Source of the DNA: Mesostigma viride
Lineage: Eukaryota; Streptophyta; Mesostigmatophyceae; Mesostigmatales; Mesostigmataceae
Assembly (NCBI GenBank): GCA_009746045.1
Contig: RPFO01000022.1
Coordinates: 4,947,702-5,011,701, forward strand
Direction of reading: 5' to 3'
DNA length: 64,000 bases
Of this stretch, positions 44,063 to 64,000 are shown in pieces. The position numbers and the translations under genes were made by a program. The notes beneath the pieces were generated by a model. It did not search any database and was not told where the DNA came from. It saw only the letters and a program-made list of their open reading frames with translations. Every line of letters begins with the position of its first letter. The first letter of the stretch is position 1.

Positions 44063-44938
44063 ACCGACTTACGTAGGGCTTGGAAACGTGCACCACGCCT
44101 GGAGAGACCTCTTTATCCTGTACGCCTTCGCATCATCTTCAAATCCTGCAAATCATTCCAGTCCTCCCTGTCAATCCTGTCCTCGTCGGGCTTGCGCATA
44201 AGGTGGTATGACTGGCGAGACATTATGGCCGCGTGTTTTCGTGCTTTAAATACGCAACTGAAATGGTCGGAATTACCAACTGCAATGGCACACACGGCTA
44301 TGGCAACCAGCCTTCACGTCGGTAGCAGCAGCCCGACCACCAGGGTTTTCCCGCCAATTATTCCTTTTTAACTTTTAACTCCGAAAAAAAAATAACAGGG
44401 GTCCGTGGCCAAGCCCGTCTGGAGTTATTTTTTATCTCCGGTGAGTTAAAACCGCAAGTTATTTTTCACCGTTGGATGAAAACCGGCCCTCAATCTCACC
44501 GTCCATTGTTTCCCGCCACTTTTAACTCCGCGAAGTTAAATCCCGTATAGACCGGGCCTTAGTCTGTGACATACTGTACCAATATCCGCGCGCTCACTGT
44601 GCGAGTGTTCGAATTTCGGATTGACGTGTCCACGTGTCCTTTGAACAGTGAACACTCTCCAACATCAAAAGTCGAAAGTCGAAACCGACGAAAAAACCGA
44701 AAAACTAAAACAGGCAAAGCAGAAAGGTTGATCAAAGCTAAAAGGCATCACAAGAGACTCGTCGCGCGTCAAAAAAGGCATAAAAAAGTTTAAGTCACGT
44801 CGAGAAACCACGAAGGCTCCGAAGGTTGTCTTGTAGCCAAGCGAAGAAAGCTTTTTCCTACTTCATACTTGCCACCATTGAATACTTTGCGTGACAAAGG
44901 TCCCTTTCTTCGCGTAGCAGTATCCGCCTTGAAAGCAA

Positions 44939-46071
44939 ATGGCCGCAATGTCCGCGGAAGGAGGGAGTCCCAAAAGACAGAAGATGATGCCGCCCTCTCC
45001 AAGGAGCATGGATGCGGCTCCGAATGCGGCCAGTGGAGAATTGGCTTATGACGACAAAATTGACGACAATGAGACCATGTCTAGGACGATGCAGCGTTTG
45101 ATCCACATTTCAGAGGAGAAAGAAAACCTATTTAACAAAGAAGTAAGACACAGCGACGAACGTTCAAACTTTCGTCGATTTTTCTTCCGAAGTCCTTGCT
45201 GCGTTTCTTGCTGGATTCTTGCTTACTCCAGCACGCTGGCTTTGATTCTCCTCTCCCGGGCTTTGCCTCCCGAGGTGGTTTTTGCGAGGTCATGAGAGAT
45301 CAGTTCTTGCTTCCACCAGACCTTCTGTAACCCTGGGAATCTTTATTTGCTATTTACCATCGCTGTGTCGTCGCCGTTCTTGTAGATTACCACTCTGAAG
45401 GAGGCGGTGTCGGCATTTTTCGATAACTTACGGGATCAGCAGCTGGAAGCAATTACAGGGTAAGTGGGTGAACAGTTCATTTATTTACTGCGTGATTACA
45501 CTTAATCAATTTTGGTTCTTGCGTTATATTGCATTGAGAAACGGTCCTCTTGTGTGTAGTTTGTCCCTGCGGCGTTCGCTTGCAGGTTCGTCAGTCTTTA
45601 ACTGTGGTTGTCATGGGCATTACTAGATCAACATAAAACAACATGAGAAATTTCCATTGGTAAGCCGCTGCTCTCGTAAACTTCTTTCATGCCCCATGCA
45701 CTTGTATCCGTGGCTTGCAAGCAGTTATAAAAGCCCCTATCCATTTAGAGTGCACTTTCTTTGTTTTCGTGTTGTGACATAGCTTGCAGCTTGCAGTTAC
45801 ACCATTCTCATTTCCTTGTCTCTGTTATCTGATTGTGTCTGTAACAATCTTGATTTTTGAATTTTGCCGATATTGTGGTTATTTGATCAGTTTTTGTGAA
45901 GCTCAAGTACAAGCATGGCATGCAGAAGTGAGCACTTTGAAGGGATTGGACCAGAATGTTGAAGCTCGCCTACGAGCATTGAACGAGGCTTCTGCAAATG
46001 CGCTCCAACAACTGCAGGAAGGGCTTTCAGCAGCAATCCGTGGTGGCCACAATTCAGAATTTGAAGAATGA
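44939..46071 (+). CDS. Small three-exon protein, predicted coiled coil, unrecognised
   Basis: Exons 44939-45142, 45386-45459, 45891-46071; phases 0 and 2 agree and donors are GTAAGA and GTAAGT. 152 codons starting at ATG 44939 (AAATGGCC context). Residues 1-35 are Ser/Pro/Met-rich with a KRQK basic patch. From about residue 40 to the end the sequence is helical and charged with heptad-like spacing (TMQRLIHISEEKENLF, LRALNEASANALQQLQEGL). A trimerising or filament-type coiled coil is possible, for example a meiotic or ciliary structural protein, but nothing is specific enough to name it. Codon use and clean splice sites support a real gene. It is head to head with TTLL9, originally about 2.3 kb away from exon 18200-18280. 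Confidence 0.65.
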
Positions 46072-46149
46072 GTAATTTGTTATTTGTAATCCCAGTGACC
46101 CATGTGCACAGCTAGCTATTTCCCCGGGGGTCACCCTCGCGAAGCGTTG

Positions 46150-46720
46150 TTCGAATATATTGGCTGGCTTGTAGGTAGCGAGGTGAATGGCGATCAATGC
46201 GCGAGTACAAGATGCCATTCATGCACAAAGTAGGGCGTATTGCTGAAGGTGGGGGCGGGCGGTGCTGGGGAGCTTTTCAGCCAAACGATATTGAAAGAAG
46301 GCATTGCGGATCGAGGCGGCGCTGGCGATGGAGCTGCTTGCACAGCTCAATAAGCAAGGCGTGCGATCCAAAAAACACGTATAGCCCAGGAGGCTGTCGT
46401 GGTTGAGCTTGTAAAAAAATCCGGGCTGGCTGGCGTGAAAGTCAAACTCGTCCCAGCTCGGCTCGGCAGGGCGACTGTGCTTCGGCTCAGGCAACGCTGC
46501 GGGCGATGCGAGCCCGGCCGGGGGGCGAGGCGACCACTAGTACGTGCGCTTGGCTAGTGGCACCGCTGCCTTCAGGGCCAGAGGGCAGAGCTGCAGCCGC
46601 AGCTGCAGACGTATTGTTGTCGAAACACACGCCCTGATCAAGCATGCTGTTTCCGGCCCCACCGTCTAGGTCATCTAGTCGCTCTACACGTAAGCCAGCC
46701 ATAATTTCAATGCACACGGA
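46150..46720 (-). other. Possible coding stretch, minus strand, unrecognised
   Basis: Two overlapping frames with GC-rich, protein-like composition: 46717-46487 (LRVERLDDLDGG, then an Ala run) and 46494-46219 (PSWDEFDFHAS, FFYKLNHDSLLG). A frame change near 46490 would join them. No supported splice sites or start; could be part of a degraded gene or retroelement. Confidence 0.3.
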
Positions 46721-46764
46721 TACACATTTCCATCACCATTCATATTCATCATCTTGAACGACTC

Positions 46765-46853
46765 GAACACGCGGACAAGATAACGGCAGGCTCGAGCTAC
46801 CATGGTCCGGATTCTCCCGATTTCTGGCCTGCGCTGGTTGTCTCCTTGGTATT
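46765..46853 (+). repeat. Dispersed repeat, longest copy
   Basis: On the plus strand it ends ...CTGGCCTGCGCTGGTTGTCT CCTTGGTA. Upstream it holds CTCGAGCTACCATGGTCCGG and GATAACGGCAG. Other copies share the same right-hand end but are shorter at the left. Confidence 0.6.
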
Positions 46854-47004
46854 GTTGTGCGTGAGAGCACAAGCCCTCCCTCAATCCTCGTTGTGTATGC
46901 CATAGAGCTAGCACCAGCCCTCCCTCCTTTCGTTGATACCAGAGTGACGTACGTCGTACTGCTTCACATGCATGCAGGCTTTGAGTAATATTGGCAAACC
47001 ACAA

Positions 47005-47165
47005 CAATTAATGAGTTAAATAATTAAACACGTGCTCCCGTTGCCCCAGGGAGTCACAAAGCACCGGAGGACTTTAAATCCCTGTATTAAGTGAGACAAC
47101 TATGCCTCACAGCAGGAAAAGGGGCAGAGACCCCCCCCTTTCCTTCATGCCTGGGGCATGCACCA
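47005..47165 (-). mobile_element. LINE 3' end, first subfamily
   Basis: On the minus strand: GCATGAAGGAAAGG...TCTCTGCCCC, ATTTAAAGTCCTCCGGTGCT, CGGGAGCACGTGTTTAATTA, matching the 3' ends at 1030-1190 and 48690-48825. 5'-truncated, non-coding. Confidence 0.75.
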
Positions 47166-47406
47166 CAGCAGCAATCGGATACGGAATCGCCGAATCGGAA
47201 ACGTGATCCGGCTAATTCTGTGGGTGCAATAAGACCCGAATGAGCTAGCATAGCATGACATGGAGAGCGTGGGCAGGCAAGCTGAGCGACGCGATGAACG
47301 TAGCATGACTGGCTGGGCTGTTGATAAGCTATTATAAACTGGCTGGTAATGTCGACCGTGCATTAGCGTTGCACGTGGCAGCAGATGTACAGGTATGGTG
47401 AGGCTG

Positions 47407-47435
47407 CGCTGGTTGTCTCCTTGATACATGGCTGC
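47407..47435 (+). repeat. Dispersed repeat, short copy
   Basis: GCTGCGCTGGTTGTCTCCTT then GATAC: only the constant end of the repeat. Confidence 0.5.
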
Positions 47436-47457
47436 TACATTCTGCGTGGGCAGCGGT

Positions 47458-48440
47458 GCATTAAATTAAATTAAATTAAATTATAACATGCCTCCGTGGG
47501 GAGGTCATGTAGCACATATTCCATGATGGATGGGGTGGAGGGAGCCGCGTGATCGAACTATCCTAACTCTAAGCTATCTAGAAAATCCTAACTACACCAC
47601 TCATCAAAACGCCTCCGCCGCTTGGGGGGAGGTGGCTTGCCCACAGGGTCGGGCGTGTGCGCCTTGACAATCTTCTTCCACCGCGTCTTGTCCTGCATGG
47701 CAGTCCAACCAAAGACGGGAGAGAGAGTGGATGCGGTGCTCAAACTGGGCTGGGACCACTAGGTCGTCCAGCAACATCTGAACGTAGTTCGTGACAGGTT
47801 TCCCTACCCTTTTGGGAATGTCCTCGGGGCCAGGCCAGGTCAGAATGTGCCGCCCTGGCTGGCCAAGCCGCTGGGGGCCGGCCAGACCAAGGGTGGTGTC
47901 GACCTGGCTGGTGCGGGCAAGGTGTCCTACAAATGCTATCCTACGCTGCCTAATCTCGTCCGAAACACGAGGCATGCCATGATACAAAGACTCTGATGAC
48001 GGACGCTCGGAAAAACCTACGTTAAGGACCTGTCGGAGCATCCTGTAAACCGTGCCGTCTAGCCTAGCTGCCAGTTTGGGTGGGAGGGTCCACGCCTCGG
48101 CGCCATACGTGAGCACCGTGAGGACGAGGACCTTGAAGAGCATGCGTTTCCGGTGCCCGCCCAGGCCCTTCGAGCGCCAGTAGGGTGTGAGCGAACGGAG
48201 CTTGGCCCAGGCAAGGCCGATGCGGTGCATGGCCGGCTACAATGGCGACAATGATCGACTACCACTGGGGATCCTGCTTGTGGTGGAGGTATGCCGGCCG
48301 GCCACAGGTCGCGTCGCTGCTGCTGCTGAGAGGGGGCGCCAGGTCGTCGTCCAGCGTCCAGGTGAAGTCATGCAACCTCTTGCGACGAGAGAGGAACAGT
48401 CGCTTATCCAAAGTAAACCAAAACAAAAGCACGCTAGTTA
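47458..48440 (-). mobile_element. Rearranged LINE: ORF1 piece joined to RT C-terminus
   Basis: On the minus strand, about 48440-48250 codes an ORF1 fragment (LFLSRRKRLHDFTWTLDDDL). At about 48243 the sequence switches to the C-terminal part of a LINE reverse transcriptase (to 47604). The 3' UTR then ends in the CTCCCCACGGAG stem-loop and a (TTTAA)n tail at 47458-47482. Most of ORF2 is missing, so this is an internally deleted copy. Confidence 0.8.
47604..48230 (-). pseudogene. LINE ORF2 fragment, reverse-transcriptase C-terminus
   Basis: An open frame of about 208 codons with the thumb/connection features of LINE reverse transcriptases: VLTVLTYGAEAWTL, then RMLRQVLNVG, RRIAFVGHLAR. The catalytic palm is absent. 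This is the only ORF2 sequence in the window, in contrast to the several ORF1 copies. Confidence 0.85.
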
Positions 48441-48539
48441 ATGAAAGACACAATTTATACAACTCTGCATGGTTTAGAACTGGATGTATACGTGTCATCC
48501 ATAATAGGTTTTAATAAATTCTTGCGATCATGTGCAATT

Positions 48540-48827
48540 GAGTAGCCAACAGACATCTGCCAGCCTAGCTATGCGTTTCGCCTAGCACTGCTTGTTTGCT
48601 CACGTCTCCATAGCAATGCTCACACGGGACATGTATTGCACGGCCCAAAGGGGATGCCCCGGATCTTCAGTTAGTCGACAGGTCCCATTGAGCACCCTGT
48701 GGCATGCCTTTGGCATGAGGGAAGGGGGGTGTCTCTGCCCCCCTACCCGCTGTGCACACTCAGGATTAAAAGCACTTAGTGCTCCGTGACTCCCCAACGG
48801 GAGCACGTGCTTAATTAATTAATGTGC
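48540..48827 (+). mobile_element. LINE 3' end, first subfamily
   Basis: Non-coding 3' UTR ending with GATTAAAAGCACTTAGTGCT, CCGTGACTCCCCAACGGGAG, CACGTGCTTAATTAATTAAT. Parallel to 960-1190. Confidence 0.8.
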
Positions 48828-48829
48828 AA

Positions 48830-50200
48830 CTCACAGGAAAACAGCTCCATGTGCACAGTGCCAGTGCACCATTATTCTGGCAACACCTATATACTGTATA
48901 TTGGCTTGTCAGCTATTGCAGGAATTGACCCCACTGCTCAATGACAGGAACTGAGCCATACCAAAGCCGGCTTTCGCCGTCAAATCGTTTTGCTTGCCGT
49001 GCAGAATGGTGCACCTGCAGGTGGACGGATTTAGGTTGGAGCAAAGGCAACCACAGTGAATGCATGAGTTCGCAAAACTGACACTAAATACCGATCTCAT
49101 CCAGGCATCTTAGCCGGCCAAAACTAACATGTCGGTGCGATCATGAAAATGGAGGATAGTACCACGACTTAGGCTGTTGGCAGGACAGATTCAACATGAC
49201 TGGTGGGCGTTGAACACCCAAACGTACGGGGCTTCATGTGAAAAAAAAAAAAGCCTCAGTGAATGGTGAAAACCTACGTGTGCACGCCCGTCCTACTAAG
49301 CAACAAGAATACCTTCCCAAGATCCTATTTCCTGACACCCACAAGCATCCATGTCCCATGTCTTTAAAGGACACGACTGCACAGGTCTCCAGCCAGGGCA
49401 CCAGCGGTTCACGAGCGCCCCCCTACATTAAACCCCGCGAGAGGACGGTTTCCTGGCAAGACTAAAACAATTTCAGGAAAGATCCCTCATACAACCCTGG
49501 CCAGCTGAACTTTTTAACTATTTTTTTAATATGGACCACATCACCACAAACCAGTGCCCAGTGCCCCGCCCCCAGGTACAGATGACTGTTGGCAAAGCAG
49601 CATTGACAGCACACATGTATGTCCAAGGCGTGACTCAACTCTGGTGCATGCTCCACCCTGGTGGGTGCCTAACCTGGCCGAGTGCAATGAGGAGCGGAGG
49701 CACACCCTGGCAACCAACTGGGCATGACTGGGCTTATCCTTATAATTAAAAGGAAGCATATTAGTATTATCATTATTATTATTTTTATTATTATTATTAT
49801 AGGTAAGCACTACCATGAAGGCATCAGGGCGTTTCATAATGTACCGTGCCACGTCTTATGGTGCATATTAGCACCGGGCCTAGCTGTGTAATCATATGTG
49901 AAAACGACATTATGTACCCCGTCTCGTGCAAATGTGACTTTTACACAACCACAACCCGGCCTGATGTTCAACCATAAACAGGCACCCCCCCAACATCCCC
50001 TCCTTCACAAGTGGGATCCCCACACAGTCACAGCCAAGGAACCATGGCCACTGAAACATGCCCTTTTCAACAGTGTTAACAAACTGGGAGGACACAGCGA
50101 GTATCTTCGTCGGCCGGTCTGTGCAGCTACTAGCATGACACAGGAGTATCAAAGAGACAGTATAATACAGGAGTATAACACAGGAGCATCATCAAATCCT
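48830..50200. other. No gene recognised downstream of the hydrolase
   Basis: Contains an (ATT)n tract (49760-49800) and a poly-A run at 49241-49252. The hydrolase's missing last exon should be here or before 50478; I found no convincing match. Confidence 0.4.
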
Positions 50201-50477
50201 CTTTACCCCCTCCAGGACGACCTGTTCGGCATCCCCTCGCGGCGCCGACACGTCAGAGCGCATGTCACCAGAGTACTACAGCTGGCCTTACTGTAAAAAA
50301 TGCAACGATGATAGAAGTTATATACCAGTATGGACTATGGATACAAAACATTATGACCCCCACCAGGATGAGATGCTCCCCATTCCCAGCAGGGCCAACA
50401 CCAGGGCATAAAGCAGAGCATGATCGACACAGACCGCAAATCATGCGACCATGTGCTAGAATAGAAGCAAAGCCTAC

Positions 50478-56898
<6,421 letters not shown>

Positions 56899-58500
56899 TC
56901 GCGCGACCCGCGAAGTGCAAGAATTGGTCAAATGTGCGTGTACAGCAAAGAGGTCAGCTATATCTCAAGGGCCTCTCACGAATTGTCAACCAATGCGGCA
57001 TTGTCACGGCCTGTGTATGCATCCAGTGTCTTACATCGGTGCCGAGTGCCGACATGCCTGCCCGTCTGTCTGAACGATGCAGTCAGTTGTGGAATTCCAG
57101 AATGGCTTGGCGCGCATGACACGCGTCACGCCGCCTACAGTACGGCGCACCTCCACGTGTACTAGGCGCCAAAACCCAGATGCCGGTACAGATGCCAGGG
57201 AGAGTCTAGCGCTCGCCACCGTGGCGTCAGGCGACTGAGGCGACAGGCAGTGACGGCATCAACATGGGCGTGCGGATTCGGCCTGGCAACTGGCATGGCT
57301 GGTGCCTGGTGGCACCGGGCACGAGCTCTAGGCTGGGGAGGTATGGTAGTAGAAAATTGAGAACATTTAGGAAGCATAGGAGCTGCCGACATTTTACTTA
57401 CTGTTATAGCAAATTAGTAATTGAAAACCAAGTGCCTCCCTTATACTTGAGGACATGGAGCACTCGTGGGAACGCTTTCGAGCGTAGCTGTCTCACGTAA
57501 TATGGTGGTAGGCATAGGAACGCGTCTCAATACAATTACACACAACGGAAGTGTGAGTCGTGTAATTGTCTTTGCCATTAAATGTAACGTCTAGCAGGCG
57601 GCAGCAGGCAGCAGGTAGCAACAAAAATTAATCATCACAGAGCCGATTTTTGACGAGGTTTATTGTATGTTGGTCTTCTTCCCGCGTTTCCCGGTAATTT
57701 TCTTTGAAGCTGTTGCAAGGTAACCGTGCAATCTGTTGTATGATGTTTCAGACTCAGTTGCAGTGCCTTTACTAGTCGGTTATCCGGCGACCAGCCGGTT
57801 TGGGTGTCCAGGAATTATAACAGTGCAACACACTGTTTGGGTAGTCACTGGGGTCTGACGTCAAGTTACTGAAGTCTTGTCGAGTTTTCCCTCTCCAGTC
57901 TCCGGCTGGAATCTCACTACGAGCTTCTAGCTTATTCTTTGACAAGCCTGCAGGAAGGCATGGGAGAGCTTCTCCGCATTTTACTTCCTAGTCGACAGCA
58001 ATAGATCCCACGCTGGCAGTTACCATCCGTCTCTCAAGAGGATCATGCTACGCGCTTGAACACTGCGTCGTTCAATCAGTAAATAAAATCGTGAGCCAAG
58101 CTATCCTGGCCTCCTGCCCTCCTCGTTAGTTATGTACGGACATTGAGGATGGATGTGTTGATCGCATGCAACGGACCTCTACAGTGCATGTGCCCACGCG
58201 TGCCGGGTTAGGCAGCTATTCCTGAACGCATGGCGGTCCAACGTCGTTTAAGGACTAGAGTACTTAGTCCTATGAGAGGAAAATTAGTGTTTATCGCAAC
58301 AGTACCCCGGAACTAGCTCTAGCTAGCTAGCGAGTGTATCATGAATGTCCCCTGATCCGGCCGGCCCCTAGCTCCCCAACGCAGGGTGGGCCGGGGTCCA
58401 TGGGTGGGTGGGTGTTTATATCTATACCAGCGACCGACCGGCGGCCTGCATGGCTAATCTGACATGATCTGGCGCTGGGCTGCGGAACCAGCCTGAGGGG
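56899..58500. promoter_or_regulatory. Upstream region of the hydrolase, no gene recognised
   Basis: The hydrolase promoter should lie in the first few hundred bases. No clear TATA box or other site is diagnostic. The remainder to 58500 has no supported exon. Confidence 0.35.
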
Positions 58501-58525
58501 TTAGTGGGGGGGGGCAGATTCACCC

Positions 58526-58724
58526 CACCCACCCACCCACCCACCCACCCACCCACCCACCCACCCACCCACCCACCCCCACCCACCCACCCACCCACCC
58601 ACCCACCCACCCACCACCCACCCACCCACCCACCCACCCACCCACCCACCCACCCACCCACCCACCCACCCACCCACCCACCCACCCACCCACCCACCCA
58701 CCCACCCACCCACCCACCCACCCG
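58526..58724. repeat. (ACCC)n tetranucleotide repeat
   Basis: Nearly 50 copies with two phase interruptions (58576 and 58615). Confidence 0.97.
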
Positions 58725-58874
58725 ACCCAAGGCCCCTAGCTCGATCCTCGCTGCAAAATCGATCCCATCCTAGATGGCAGGCTCTTGATATCGATCCAGG
58801 CCCTCTTACATGCATGGATGTACGCATGTGGGCCCGCATGTGCATGCTGTCCGCGCACTTCTCACGTGCACAAC

Positions 58875-58925
58875 ATCAAGGACACAACCAGCGCGCAGGC
58901 CAGAAATCGGGAGAATTCTCGAAGA
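58875..58925 (-). repeat. Dispersed repeat copy
   Basis: ATCAAGGACACAACCAGCGC, GCAGGCCAGAAATCGGGAGA: constant left end, truncated at the right after AATTCTC. Confidence 0.6.
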
Positions 58926-59159
58926 AATGGGAGAACAACATGCCTACCAAAGCAATTTTGGCTTTCCAGAATCTATACCTAGCAGCTACAGGGATCGATA
59001 TAGTGCCGTGATGCCAAGCGTACACATCCCTGCCGCAACAAATAAAGCTATCCACGAACTATAGGGCAAACTGATTAATTTAGGATCAAACCCCTGTGCA
59101 AACAATTCACTGCAGAAAAAGCGATCACTGTAGTATTCAAGCCAGTGAGCCAAAGTTCA

Positions 59160-59190
59160 GTATCAAGGAGACAACCAGCGCAGTCCAGTA
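59160..59190 (-). repeat. Dispersed repeat, short copy
   Basis: TATCAAGGAGACAACCAGCG then CAGTCCAG; the 5'-most part only. Confidence 0.55.
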
Positions 59191-59199
59191 TGGACATAA

Positions 59200-59355
59200 A
59201 CATCAATAGTTGTCTCACTTATTTATGTCACTTATTGACCTCTTGGGGAGACGTCCACTATGAAGGAGACGTCCACTATATCTTAAATTGGGGAATTCAG
59301 TGCTCCGTGGTCCCCCAACGGGGACACGAGACTAATTCATTCATTCATTAATTAA
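59200..59355 (+). mobile_element. LINE 3' end, first subfamily
   Basis: TAGTTGTCTCACTTATTTA parallels the minus-strand copy at 47090. It ends CAGTGCTCCGTGGTCCCCCA, ACGGGGACACGAG and a degenerate (ATTC)n/(ATTA)n tail. A compensating-looking change keeps the stem (GTGGTCCCC with GGGGACAC). Confidence 0.7.
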
Positions 59356-59866
59356 GCCAGCCAGCAGAACCTGTGTGTGGGCCCAGAGACCCTGAAAGCA
59401 AATGTTAAACCCCTTTCCCGAAGGGGACAAAATGGGAAACATTTGCAGGTAAGAAAAGAAAAAAAATGTGGCTCAACACAGCCTTGGCCTGCCTAGATCT
59501 TGGCCCCGCCTCCCCGGCCATCGCTGTAGAGTTGAGCCATCCACAGCTGGCTGTGCAAGCAAATGAGCATACTGCTAGATTGCCAAATGAAAAAATCTTG
59601 AGTACGTTTTGTCAGGGCCCATGGCATTACTGGGAGGAGCAAGGGTTCCCTCTCCCTCTCTCTGTCCTCCCAAAACTGACACGCATCCCCACTAATAACA
59701 TGTACCTCGAGTAAAAATTCGCCAAAGCTGCTATGGGGTTCCATAGTCTTGTGGTGTTCTACAAAGGCAGGGCTATATAACTCTCTCGCTTCCCCGGCGT
59801 GGGAATAAACTAACTGACGGATGTAAGTCCTGCCAAAGGCAGGGTGTTTGAGACGGCCACCCCCCT

Positions 59867-63050
<3,184 letters not shown>

Positions 63051-63304
63051 CTGGAGTAAGGAGGATGGGGTTAAAGGGGACAAGGGGGGTAAGACGTGAG
63101 GGAAGCGGAGTGGGTGGGGGGGGAGGGAGTAAGGGGGGGCAAGGTGAGAGGTGGAGGGCTGCGGGGGTGGGGGGGGAGAAGACGCCAGGGCAAGGCGGGT
63201 GGGTGGAGGACCACTGTCATATGCAAGAAATTGGAGGGGTTCAAGTGGAGAGTTGGGTTCCTAGGAGAATAAGGGTCTTGCGCGTGCCATGCGTACTGCT
63301 ACCG

Positions 63305-64000
63305 TGACATCTTACTACTCGAGTGAACACATGACCAGGGTAGCACGGTTCTTACTACTCGAGCGAACACATGACCAGGGTAGCACGGTTCTTACTGTTC
63401 GAGCGAACACATGACCAGGGTAGCACGGTTCTTACTACTCGAGCGAACACATGACCAGGGTAGCACGGTTCTTACTGCTCGAGCGAACACATGACCAGGG
63501 TAGCACGGTTCTTACTGCTCGAGTGAACACATGACCAGGGTAGCACGGTTCTTACTGCTCGAGCGAACACATGACCAGGGTAGCACGCTTCTTACTACTC
63601 GAGTGAACACATGACCAGGGTAGCACGCTTCTTACTACTCGAGTAAACACATGACCAGGGTAGCACGGTTCTTACTACTCGAGTGAACAAATGACCAGGG
63701 TAGCACGGTTCTTACTGCTCGAGCGAACACATGACCAGGGTAGCACGGTTCTTACTACTCGAGCGAACACATGACCAGGGTAGCACGGTTCTTACTGCTC
63801 GAGCGAACACATGACCAGGGTAGCACGGTTCTTACTGCTCGAGTGAACACATGACCAGGGTAGCACGGTTCTTACTGCTCGAGCGAACACATGACCAGGG
63901 TAGCACGCTTCTTACTACTCGAGTGAACACATGACCAGGGTAGCACGGTTCTTACTACTCGAGTGAACACATGACCAGGGTAGCACGGTTCTTACTACTC
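63305..64000. repeat. 40-bp tandem repeat reaching the window end
   Basis: Unit: GAGTGAACACATGACCAGGG then TAGCACGGTTCTTACTACTC, at least 17 copies with GAGCGA / GAGTGA, CGGTT / CGCTT and ACTACTC / ACTGCTC variants. The variant order suggests an eight-unit block near 63440-63620 repeated at about 63740-63920. Confidence 0.97.

Noticed and set aside
46765-46853. tRNA-derived SINE with a B-box-like GTTCGAGTC
   Set aside because: The B-box-like sequence is not kept in the other long copy (17670), and the fixed end lies on the wrong side for a tRNA head; left as an unclassified 3'-anchored repeat.

Overview
This is nuclear DNA of a eukaryote, most likely a flagellated photosynthetic alga, probably a chlorophyte. 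Protein-coding sequence is split into short exons with GT-AG introns of up to several kb. The three recognisable host genes are a ciliary tubulin polyglutamylase (TTLL9), a plant-type alpha/beta hydrolase with a transit-peptide-like N-terminus, and a DUF1336 (EDR2 C-terminal) protein. The species cannot be told from the sequence. Most long open frames in the window are in-frame tandem repeats, not genes.

Layout. 1-4 kb: LINE insertions, including a complete ORF1-only element with a 12-bp target-site duplication (1624-3657). 5.65-18.28 kb: TTLL9 on the minus strand; eleven exons were rebuilt with consistent phases and the first exon was not found. Its introns carry many minisatellites, including a 36-bp array of about 62 copies. 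20.25-44.56 kb: a PIF/Harbinger transposon with TTA target duplication and inverted ends starting GGCCCGGTCTATACGG. Its own 3.7 kb is split by a 20.6-kb MULE insertion flanked by the 9-bp duplication CAAGTAGAG. The MULE insertion is a head-to-tail dimer. Unit 1 (20366-34645) carries a nine-exon transposase gene. Unit 2 (34646-40948) has lost about 8 kb, including the catalytic exon. The right end of unit 1 abuts the left end of unit 2 with no base and no target duplication between them.

44.9-46.1 kb: a small three-exon coiled-coil-like gene on the plus strand, which faced the TTLL9 5' side before the transposons arrived. 46.1-48.8 kb: LINE fragments, one with a reverse-transcriptase C-terminus. 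50.5-56.9 kb: the alpha/beta hydrolase, minus strand, last exon not found. 59.87-63.05 kb: the DUF1336 gene, minus strand, probably continuing past the window. The window ends inside a 40-bp tandem array.

Two patterns stand out. First, in all three host genes, short pieces spanning the exon 3' end and its 5' splice site appear as decayed tandem copies in the intron just downstream (at least nine exons). Second, LINE copies of both orientations share a 3' stem-loop with a CTCCCC(A)ACGG(G)AG core followed by TTAA-type tails, and in several of them ORF1 runs straight into the 3' UTR without ORF2.
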